A program made the translations under genes and the position numbers. The notes below the pieces were generated by a model that worked only from the letters and a program-made list of their open reading frames with translations, did not search any database and was not told where the DNA came from. Shown here piece after piece: positions 20,922 through 29,358 of a DNA stretch of 64,000 nt. The first letter of the stretch is position 1. Every line of letters starts with the position of its first letter. Origin of the DNA: Didymella arachidicola (Eukaryota > Ascomycota > Dothideomycetes > Pleosporales > Didymellaceae); NCBI GenBank assembly GCA_016630955.3, contig CM049991.1, forward strand, positions 1,302,001 through 1,366,000. The letters are read 5' to 3'.

Positions 20922-22618
20922 ATGACATCTTTCAGAGCGGCATTTGCCCTGTCAAAGGACGAGGTGAAAAATGCCACACCGCCTGGCACCACAACACTCG
21001 TTGGTCAGTACTCCTTTATTTTTCCGTTACCACACTTGCTGACGATGCGAAGAGCATCTCGAATGGGCAGCATCACAGACGAACCATGATGAAATTCGCC
21101 TCGTCCCTCAGCCGTCTGCGGACCCTGCCGATCCCCTGAATCTGCCCATGTGGCGGAAGTTGGTAATTCTGTTCTGTATGTCTTTGCATCCTTTCGTGGT
21201 GAACGTGACAAGCTCCACGCTCTCCAGCGCGCTCCCATTCTACGCTGCATCGCCGATCTTTGGCCTGCCACCCAAATCTTACTCGCACCTCACCTATCTA
21301 ATCGCTGTCAACAACTTGATGACGGGTTTCTCGAACTTGTGGTGGGTGCCTCTGGCGAACACGTTCGGACGTCGACCAGTCATCCTTGGCAGCCTTCTGC
21401 TCCTCATTCTCTCGAGCATGTGGGCCGGCTTGACTACGAACTTCAACAGTCTGCTTGCGGCGCGCCTGGTCATGGGAATCGGAGGAGGTACTGCGGACGC
21501 AGTCTCTCCCGACGTTGTCGGAGAGATTTTCTTCGTGCACCAACGCGGACGTGCGATGGTGAGTACTTGAGAGATCTGCCGATTACAAGCCTGACACACT
21601 TTAGGCCGTTTACACCGTTTTCTTGAGCTCGGGTTCGCTCGTTGGAGGTCTCGTTGGTGGCTACATCGTCAGCGGCCTGGGTCTTTCCTGGCTTCACTGG
21701 ATGAACGTTATTATATCCTCCGTTGTATTCGTTCTCTGCCTTGTCTTCCAAGCTGAGACGCTTTACGACCGCCCACAGTTCCTTCATGATCTTGAAGCTG
21801 AGGACGGCAAGGATCATATCGAGAAGAAGGAAGCCGTTTCCAAGACCGGGCCGCCACCCACATCCTACCCAGCATACTCCTACATGAAGTCTCTCAGACT
21901 GATCACCTATCGCCCCGGTATCGGTCACAAGTTCATCGCTCCGTGGAAGGCCATGCGCCTTCCTGGTGTCTGGCTCATCGCGTTCTGGTACGCTGGCCTT
22001 GTTGGCCTCGTTGTGACGATCAGCACTGTCGGCCCGCAGTTTGTCGCCGCTCCACCATACCTCTGGGGCAACCAAGACGGTCTCATCAACGTTGGTGGTG
22101 TCATTGGAGCGTTGCTTGGCTGCTTCTATACTTACCTCATCGCTGACTGGGCGACCAAGCGCACCGCGGCAAAGAATTCCCACGGTTACGCGGAGCCTGA
22201 GGCCCGTCTGGTCACCGCCCTGCCTGCGCTTTTCCTCGCTACAGCTGGTTCTCTCATCTTCGGCTTTGTCGCCCAGTACCCGAGCTCAAAGGGCTGGGTC
22301 GGTCTGTCATTCGGATACGGTATGGTGTCGTTCGGACTCATGCAAGCACCATCTGTCGGCTTCAATTACATCATTGAATCCTACACCAGCATTGCAGGTG
22401 ATTGCTTTGTTGCCATTACGAGCACTAGGTCTATTATTTCATTTGCGTGGACATTCTTTGTGGGCGACTGGGTGCAAAAAAGGGGTGCTGCGGAGCCGTT
22501 CGGCATCTTTGGTATGCTGATGGGATTGTTTTCACTGATGACGATTCCATTCTTGATCTGGGGCAAGAGGTTCAGGATCTGGACTGCGAAGTGGGTACCA
22601 GAGTGGCCCGCGAAGTAG
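20922..22618 (+). CDS. Major facilitator superfamily transporter (DHA1-like)
   Basis: Exons 20922-21003, 21053-21558 and 21605-22618 (introns 49 and 46 bp) encode 533 residues. The cytosolic N-terminus leads into ADPLNLPMWRKL, a marker of fungal drug:H+ antiporter-1 relatives. About 12 hydrophobic segments follow. The loop between helices 2 and 3 carries LANTFGRRPVILG (MFS motif A), and helices 4-5 include RLVMGIGGGTADAVSPDVVGEIF. A long central cytosolic loop (DLEAEDGKDHIEKKE) separates the two halves. Likely plasma membrane. Position suggests uptake of the pathway substrate or export of a product. Confidence 0.9.
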
Positions 22619-22711
22619 AAGCTCTGAGCATGTACTATCATTGCGAGCATCTAGAACCGGTAGCCATTGACTTTCAAAATGCAAGTTCCGCATCAGACGT
22701 CGTTCTCGCCC

Positions 22712-22756
22712 TGAAGCCGGCATCTGAAGCCGGCATCTGAAGCCGGCATCTGAAGC
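22712..22756. repeat. 13-bp tandem repeat, three copies
   Basis: TGAAGCCGGCATC occurs three times head to tail plus a partial fourth copy (TGAAGC), just after the transporter stop codon. Each unit holds the palindrome GCCGGC. Confidence 0.9.
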
Positions 22757-22835
22757 TTTCTCGTGACAAAAGCTTCATGCTGAATGCAGACTAACGCTCC
22801 ACTGTGGTAGTCTGGGTATATATTGTGAGTGCGTC

Positions 22836-22917
22836 CCACCACCTGGACAAAAAATATCGGACACCTTTGATGAGGTCAGCGGCCAAAGGTGTCCGATAAT
22901 TTTTGTCCAGGTGGTGG
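22836..22917. repeat. Fold-back sequence with 34-bp inverted arms
   Basis: The arms 22836-22869 and 22884-22917 are reverse complements with one mismatch (CCACCACCTGGACAAAAA...) and are separated by 14 bp. It sits in the left part of the outer element. It may be a tiny MITE or a structural part of the host element; no clear target duplication is visible. Confidence 0.8.
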
Positions 22918-22926
22918 TCCAGCATA

Positions 22927-25111
22927 CGAAGAATCCCGTTTTTTCTGAGGAATCACCTCCGCGTGCACGGGCGCCGAATACCGAGTCCGTGCGCGTGACG
23001 CCCACCATCGCGTAACGCCCCGCTAAGCAAATCGCACCCCATCTTCAACACCCCATAGCTCAGTCAATATGGACTCAATTCAAGAAGCGGCTACAGAATT
23101 CGATTTGCGCAATCATAAAGAACAACTTTCATACACAAAGTTTGCTAAAGCAAAGGGAGTTGATCGGTCTACGTTAGCGCGGAGGCACAAAGGGGTTTCA
23201 ACTTCTAGGGAGGTCAAAGCAGTTAACCAACGGAAACTCAACAACACTGAAGAACAAGAGCTTATTAAGCTTATTAATAAGCTTACTGAGGACGGATTCC
23301 CTCCTAACAGGCTTCAAATCCGAAATTACGCGTCTAAAGTAGCTGGTAGCAGCGTCTCTGATAGCTGGGTTACTCGCTTCCTCCACCGTCACACAGCTGA
23401 ACTGGTCACCAAATGGGCAACAGGGAAGGATCGCAATCGCCACCAAGCTGACTCAGGGGCTTCTTTTGAGGCCTACTTCACACTTCTACACAGCAAGATA
23501 GCTGAGTACAGCATTGAGCCTCAGCACATGTACAATATGGATGAGAAGGGCTTCATGATCGGGGTACTTGAACGTGCAAAACGAGTGTTCTCCCGGCCAC
23601 TGTGGGACAGCAAGCAAGTCAGAGGTACTCTCCAAGACGGCTCACGGGAGTGGATCACGCTTATTGCTTGCATAAGTGCCTCAGGGGAAGCCCTGCCAGC
23701 AAGCCTCATATACCCAGCAGCCAATCAAGCTATATACTCAGGCTGGGTGGAGGATATCAAGCCAGGGGAACACTCAGTCTTTGTCAGCTCATCTAGTACA
23801 GGCTGGAGCAACAACGAGATAGCTCTTGCCTGGCTTGAACAGGTGTTCGATCGCGCTACTAAGGCCACAGCACGGAGAAAGTATCGTCTTTTGATACTTG
23901 ACGGCCACGGGAGCCACGTTACCCCTGACTTTATTGAGTACGCCAACCAACGCAAGATACTCGTGATGATCCTTCCCCCTCACTCAACACACAGGCTCCA
24001 GCCACTGGACGTTTGCCTGTTCTCACCTCTGGCACGAGCATACTCAAATGAGCTTACGCAGTTCCTCCAAAGCAGTCAGGGGACCTCTCCAGTCACTAAA
24101 TCAAACTTCTTACACCTGTTCTGGGCGGCGTGGCAGAGCTCATTTCAGGAGTCAACAATCGTCAACTCCTTTGCAGCCACAGGGATATGGCCCCCTGACG
24201 CCTCTGCTGTACTCAAACAAGTCAACAACACTTATACAGACAAAGAAGAACAATCAGGAGCTCTTAGACCAACAGACTGGAGGCGTATAAGGCAGGTACT
24301 TAAGGATCATGTGAAGGAACCTGACAGTGAGGCAGTGCGGGAGCTGACAGGGGCAATTCACTCTCTTACTGCCCAGGTTGAGCTGCTTACTGAGCAGAAC
24401 AAAGGCCTGCAGGAGTCTCTTGCACACAGGAAGAAGCACAATAAGAAGAGTAAGCCCCTGAGTCTCCAACAGCGGAAGGAGTACCAAAGTCAACCTGTAT
24501 TTTGGTCTCCTCGGAAGGTCAGAGAGGCACACTATCGTCGGAAGATCAATGAGCAAGAACAGGAGGAGCAGCATCTTCAAAAGCTACGTCAGAAGCAAGA
24601 GCAAGTAGCAATTAAGCTTCAGAGAGCAAGAGAGGCTCAGGAGAAGCGTACAGAGCGTGAGAGAGCTAAGGAGGTGAGGGTGCAGGAGAAGGCTAAGAAG
24701 GCAGCTGAAGCGCAGCGTCAAAGGGACGCTCGTCAAGCTACTACTGCTATCCAATTATCCCAAAAGGGTAAGCGTAAAGCCTTAAAAGCTACCTCAGGTA
24801 GCAATAAGCGTCAGAAACAAGCTGGTGATGCTGGTGGTGCGAAAGAAGCCCCTGAGGCACCCTCAGCTCCTCCACCAGTCACTACTCGCCGCGGACGCAA
24901 CGTTAGGCTTCCAAGTAAATACAAGTAGCACAAGTAGTTCACATAGGTCTATTTACTACTCTACTACAATATTATACAATATTTGCTGTTGTTGGTGGCT
25001 CAGTAACCTTATTTTTCAACAAGTCGATAGGATCTCAGCGGGGCGTTACGCGATGGTGGGCGTCACGCGCACGGACTCGGTATGATTCCTCAAAAGAAAC
25101 GGGATTCTTCG
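22927..25111 (+). mobile_element. pogo-family (Tc1/mariner) DNA transposon, apparently intact
   Basis: The 2185-bp element starts CGAAGAATCCCG and ends with the reverse complement. The left arm (22927-23024) and right arm (25037-25111) match over 75 bp with about two mismatches, except that the left arm has 23 extra bases after GAGGAATCA. TA duplications are at 22925-22926 and 25112-25113. It carries one uninterrupted transposase gene, and near-identical ends suggest a recent insertion. Confidence 0.88.
23069..24928 (+). CDS. pogo/Tigger-type transposase (DD35D)
   Basis: Single open frame of 619 residues. N-terminal helix-turn-helix (KFAKAKGVDRSTLARRHKG), then a CENP-B-like DNA-binding segment (SVSDSWVTRFLHRH), then a DDE_1 superfamily catalytic domain. 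The likely catalytic triad is Asp158 (YNMDEKGF), Asp278 (LILDGHGSH) and Asp314 (RLQPLDVCLF), with 35 residues between the last two. The C-terminus is a long Lys/Arg/Glu-rich coiled coil ending in a basic tail. With no internal stop it could be active. It cuts and pastes the element at TA sites in the nucleus. Confidence 0.9.
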   Translation: MDSIQEAATEFDLRNHKEQLSYTKFAKAKGVDRSTLARRHKGVSTSREVKAVNQRKLNNTEEQELIKLINKLTEDGFPPNRLQIRNYASKVAGSSVSDSWVTRFLHRHTAELVTKWATGKDRNRHQADSGASFEAYFTLLHSKIAEYSIEPQHMYNMDEKGFMIGVLERAKRVFSRPLWDSKQVRGTLQDGSREWITLIACISASGEALPASLIYPAANQAIYSGWVEDIKPGEHSVFVSSSSTGWSNNEIALAWLEQVFDRATKATARRKYRLLILDGHGSHVTPDFIEYANQRKILVMILPPHSTHRLQPLDVCLFSPLARAYSNELTQFLQSSQGTSPVTKSNFLHLFWAAWQSSFQESTIVNSFAATGIWPPDASAVLKQVNNTYTDKEEQSGALRPTDWRRIRQVLKDHVKEPDSEAVRELTGAIHSLTAQVELLTEQNKGLQESLAHRKKHNKKSKPLSLQQRKEYQSQPVFWSPRKVREAHYRRKINEQEQEEQHLQKLRQKQEQVAIKLQRAREAQEKRTERERAKEVRVQEKAKKAAEAQRQRDARQATTAIQLSQKGKRKALKATSGSNKRQKQAGDAGGAKEAPEAPSAPPPVTTRRGRNVRLPSKYK

Positions 25112-25321
25112 TAACCGGATAACCTCACTAAATTACATCAGATCCTGCCTACTTTAAGATATAATACAGTGCTTACCCCTGCAACCTGCCTAATTTACAG
25201 CCTCTAGGACAAGAAGAGTGTTAAAAACGCATCAGATCAGTGCCTAAGACAGCTAAAAAGATAGGGCCGAAGACCCCTGTCATCGTCTCCACTCACAATA
25301 TATACCCAGACTACAAAAGTA

Positions 25322-25475
25322 CAAGGGTTATGCATGAATGAGTGAGAATACGAGGTAGCCTAGAGACGTTTCTCAAGGTTTCTAAATGGCTAGCACCTAC
25401 ATTAAACGGCTCTTATTGGTTGTTCTGCGAACGACACCGGCCCTCGTATTCCCACTCATTCATGCACAACCCTTG
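25322..25475. mobile_element. 154-bp MITE with TA target duplication
   Basis: Inverted arms 25322-25355 and 25442-25475 begin CAAGGGTTATGCATGAATGA and match over 34 bp with two mismatches. TA lies directly outside both ends (25320-25321, 25476-25477). There is no coding capacity. It starts eight bases after the end of the outer element. Confidence 0.85.
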
Positions 25476-25740
25476 TACATCGTATCCTCTCCAGGGTATC
25501 AATGACACGCGCAAGCCCGCTTGCAGGTGATTCTCCTGTCTGTGGCATGCATCGCAACTTGAGCTTAAGGGCCTTAATATTTGCAAGGATAATTGCGTCC
25601 ATTGCAATTTCTCACCAATGCTACCGTGGCTGACCGGTTGATGACAGAACAAGTTCGGCAACTGCCCTCCACATCACTAGAACTACGACAGCGACTAAAG
25701 GCTCTGAACAAACGCTGAATTTCAAATGCTGATGCGTACA

Positions 25741-27995
25741 CTACTCCACTCTCCGCACTGCACTAACGTCACTTACGCCCGTACCCTCCACAATTTTCGC
25801 GTCGACGACTTCATACACTGGTATCTCCTGCAGTCTCGCAATGATGTGATGGAGGGTAGGCAGTGCGTGCCAGTCCAGCGCATCGAATGAGATACGCGCA
25901 TCCTTCGCCTTGAGCGTCTTCGTTACCTTCCTCTCAACAGTCTTTGCATCCAAGTCATTTGGCAGGAATACAGTGTAATCTACGTCCGCCTGGCCACGTT
26001 CATTGCTACCAACACTGCCAGTGGCAGGGATGTGCTTGGAAATGAAGAGACCCTCTTCGACGAGCGGAGGTGGTGGGCCGTGCCCGGGAGGTGGACCTTG
26101 CCCTGGAGCTTGGGCTGGCGTTGGCGTAGGTGCAGTATCGCCGTTTGTGAGATGCTCTGTTGGGTCAGAGATATTTAGGGTGGCAAACTTGGAACCCATC
26201 CAGCTGGCGTTCAGTGACCAGGTGTTAGCATCTTCCTGTACGTCGAGGTCGGCGAACAGCTTCGGGAAGCCGAGCTCTTCTCGTCCACTGAGAATAGGAT
26301 CTGCAAGGTTCTCGAAGAGGATGGGAAGATATGTGCCGGTTGTTGTTTCACCGTTTTCTTTGGTATATTGCACTCCGTGGATGTAGAGGCCAAAGTGACA
26401 ATAACCTCGGCCGCCGAGCCACTCCAGGTTGTTGAGCTGTGTTGCCGAGAAGGTGGCGAAGACGGCCGAGTCTTGTAACGCAAACCTGAGCTTGTCTGTA
26501 GGGAACAAGTTGCGCAACACTGTACCACTCGTCTTGATCTTGACGCTTGTGGTCTTGAATGTAGCTTTGCTTCCATCGCGTGGGCGACCAAAGACATCCT
26601 GTCGCGGACCAGGCATTGGACCAAACGAAGTGGGCATTCTCAAGAACAAACCCTGAGTATTCTCCCACTCATGCTTCCGCAGCGCCTGGCTCGAGAAATG
26701 CCACTCGTCATGGCTAAAGTTGTATGCGGTGAAGCGGGTCCCGTCCAGTGGTGGACCGGACTCTAAGTCCATGCCGGCGATGCGTGAGATCTCCTGGATG
26801 TGTGATGCACGTTCGTAACGGCATTTCTCGTACAGCTTGAGACGATCGGGGATAGCGCTGAGTGGTGTGCCCTTCTGCAACATAACTGCGAGCGACGCGG
26901 CGTCTTCAATAGCCTGAGCGGCACCCTGTCCCTGATCTGGCAACTTTATTAGTGTCGTCTGCTGCTGAGTAGTTGTCTACACTTACGGGGCGTGAAAGGG
27001 TGTGCTGCATCACCCATGAGTACCAACTTCTCGTGCGTCCATGTAGGCAGCTGCTCCATATCAAGCAACTCCCACACCTTCAGCGATTCCGCATCAGCCA
27101 TACTGAGCAACTTGAGTACAGCTGGCTCGAAGTCCTTGTAGATTTCCAACATCTTATCTACGTTTCCCTGATTCTGCCAGTCACCGCTGCCGGGCTTGTC
27201 CGAGTTGATTTGAGACTCGGATGTAGGGTGTATGTTGACAAAGTTTAGGAGTGTATTGTCTGACGTCGGGTATACGACGACACGGCGGTCGCGCCCGAAT
27301 ACCATGACGAGATGGCCTTCATCTTCTGCGAACTTTTTTGTCTCTGGGTCATCCAAAGCTCCCTCTCTTGGAATAAGGAAGCGGAAAGCGCTCTTTCCAC
27401 ACCCAAATGTCTTGATATTCTCGGCACCAGGGATCCTCGGCCTTGTCTTCGAGTGCACACCATCAGCGCCGACGACAACATCGCTCTGTACGATCTCGCC
27501 ATCGTCAAGCGTGACAGTACCCTCCGCAGTGTTGACGTCCACGACCCTTGATCGTGTCCTCAAGATTGCAGGCTTTCCGGGTCCGTCTTCGGTGGTCGCC
27601 AGTCTCTTCAGCTCGGAGTGTAAGCCAACACGGTGAGCAAGCTGCCACGGGTGCTCCCAGCGGTGAGCTTCACGCCAGAGTGGTATGCTGAGAACTTGCT
27701 TGCCGTCGGGCATCAGCTGGGTCAACTGTTTGCACTGTACGGCGCCGAGCTTTTCGGGAAAGAGTCCCATGCGACGCAAAAGTCCGTTAGCATTGGGTGC
27801 GAGCTGCACCGCTGCACCAAGCTCGTTTGCAAATCGTGATTGCTCGAGCAGAGTGACAGCATGACCTTGCTGGCGAAGTAGAATAGCTGCAGAGAGACCG
27901 CCGATACCAGCGCCAACGATGGTGATATTTAACGGTCTTGTCTCATCGCTTGATGTGCCGTTGATGCCGTTTGTTTTGCCCTTTGTAAAATCCAT
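25741..27995 (-). CDS. FAD-dependent monooxygenase fused to acetoacetate decarboxylase-like domain
   Basis: Exons 27995-26987 and 26936-25741 join across a 50-bp intron (GTAAGT donor, CTAAT branch, TTGCCAG acceptor) to give 734 residues. The splice restores GDAAHPFTPHQGQGAAQAIED. Residues 1 to about 420 are a salicylate-hydroxylase-type flavin monooxygenase with the dinucleotide motif GAGIGG at 28-33 and a GADGVHS motif. Residues from about 430 to the end resemble acetoacetate decarboxylase: SGREELGFPKLFADLD aligns with the region of the family's active-site lysine. Predicted chemistry is NAD(P)H- and O2-dependent ring hydroxylation, with decarboxylation or a related Schiff-base step by the second domain. 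The substrate is unknown. Confidence 0.85.
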
Positions 27996-28658
27996 GGTGA
28001 CAGATTGACGTCAGAGGCGTAGCAAGACAGCCTCGGTGAAAGGTAAATGGTGAACAACTCAAATAGCCGGTTGATTTTGCCTTCGCCTTTTAATCGTGCA
28101 CTGTCAGGCCGCGGCCTAGTGGCGTCTAGTGCGGGATGTGGAGGGCATGCGCCGCGATCTTGCCAAAAGTCGGGGGCTGCAGGCTGCACTTCACAATTAA
28201 TTTCGGCGTCCGTATTCTCCATGAGCCGTACTGCGCAAGCCTTTGTGTCACGGACGCACTTTGTCACTTTGTCGTGACGGACAGGATGGTATGTGCGGTG
28301 ATGTTGATGGAGTCGAGCGGGAAGGATGACAGGGGTCTCGGTGCTGTTCACAGGTGCATCATGATTAGCCAGGGAAGCTGCTACTCAAGCAGTCCCAGGA
28401 GCAACGTCAAAACGATATACCAATCAAAGCCTTGAGAAGGAGCTGGGTGTAAGCTAATTCAACATAATTGTGCGCCTATAAAAACATGGGTCTTTGCAAC
28501 AATCCGCCTCTCCCCGTGTGCTTCCAAGGGAGTCGCTCCTCAAATCTTGATCTTTCAAGTTGAGTAGTCCTGGCAGAAATCTATCACCACTCTCCACCGA
28601 TTTTATACCCAACATTCCAAAACCTTCCTACTGTCGCGTGCCACACTTTTGCCGCCGT
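27996..28658. promoter_or_regulatory. Intergenic region with monooxygenase promoter
   Basis: 663 bp holding the promoter of the monooxygenase (minus strand) and the 3' region of the next minus-strand gene. CCGCGG at 28109-28114 repeats the hexamer found upstream of the fumarylacetoacetase gene. No gene seen. Confidence 0.45.
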
Positions 28659-29015
28659 CTAATATCCAGTCAGCATATCTGAACTACCATTTCCTCGAGG
28701 AACCTTCTCCCCCTTCGCAATAAAACTTACCGCTTCCAAAAACACACCCGAGAACATGGTCCCCACGAAAGCCCTCTCAATCACGTTCAAGTACACCCTA
28801 CGCTGGCTCTGATCAAGCTCTGTGTTTACCGGGCGGTACGCAGGGACACGACGATATTCTGTAGGCCAATTCGCCGGATTTCGACTCGACTGTGAGGGCG
28901 TTGGGTGGGCATTCAGACGCGGATCGAAATCTTCATCTGAGTGTGTGAGTTCGTAGTCCCGGAGGACAACGGCGGAGGCGTAGGTGACGGGGTTGGATGT
29001 TGTGGTTACAGACAT
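28659..29015 (-). CDS. Small hypothetical protein
   Basis: 118 residues from the ATG at 29015; an alternative in-frame start at 29078 gives 139. The protein is polar, with Asn/Pro-rich stretches (NPANWPTEYRRVPAYRPVN) and one weakly hydrophobic helix near the end (AFVGTMFSGVFLEAVSFIA). I do not recognise it. It is divergent from the aldehyde-dehydrogenase-like gene, which supports but does not prove that it is a gene. Confidence 0.45.
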   Translation of the reverse strand: MSVTTTSNPVTYASAVVLRDYELTHSDEDFDPRLNAHPTPSQSSRNPANWPTEYRRVPAYRPVNTELDQSQRRVYLNVIERAFVGTMFSGVFLEAVSFIAKGEKVPRGNGSSDMLTGY

Positions 29016-29358
29016 ATTTGCTGACGCTGTGTAGGAGGGCAAAAGGACTTGTGCTGAGGAGCTCGAAATCGAAAGCACTTCATAGGATCAGAAGGGGCCT
29101 GCGGTCGTACGTTGACAAGTCATCTCAGTGTTCGGCGCTTGTGGGGCGCGCCAGTGTGGAATCTGGGGATGGGGGTGAAACCTCGCAGCCCGATGTGGAG
29201 GACATCCGTCCCGAGGCCGCGCACACCAATGAGAGGACCTTCAGGACCGGTACCTGCGATGCATGGAAGCTTAACATTTGGAGAGTCCCTTTTCCTTACT
29301 GTTGCTTTGCCCGTTGACTTCTTCCAAGCTTTTTCTATTAGTTTCGTTGCGCGTAAAG
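29016..29358. promoter_or_regulatory. Divergent promoter region
   Basis: 343 bp between the small hypothetical gene and the aldehyde-dehydrogenase-like gene, with no recognised motif. Confidence 0.4.

Larger units (their letters stand above)
22810..25311. mobile_element. Outer TA-flanked small element, split by a nested pogo transposon
   Basis: The inverted ends GTCTGGGTATATATTGTGAG (22810 onward) and its reverse complement (ending 25311) are identical over 22 bp. TA dinucleotides lie directly outside at 22808-22809 and 25312-25313, as expected for Tc1/mariner-type insertion. Removing the inner transposon and one TA copy leaves only about 310 bp with no open frame, so this is a non-autonomous MITE-like element whose transposase is elsewhere. 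Confidence 0.75.
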
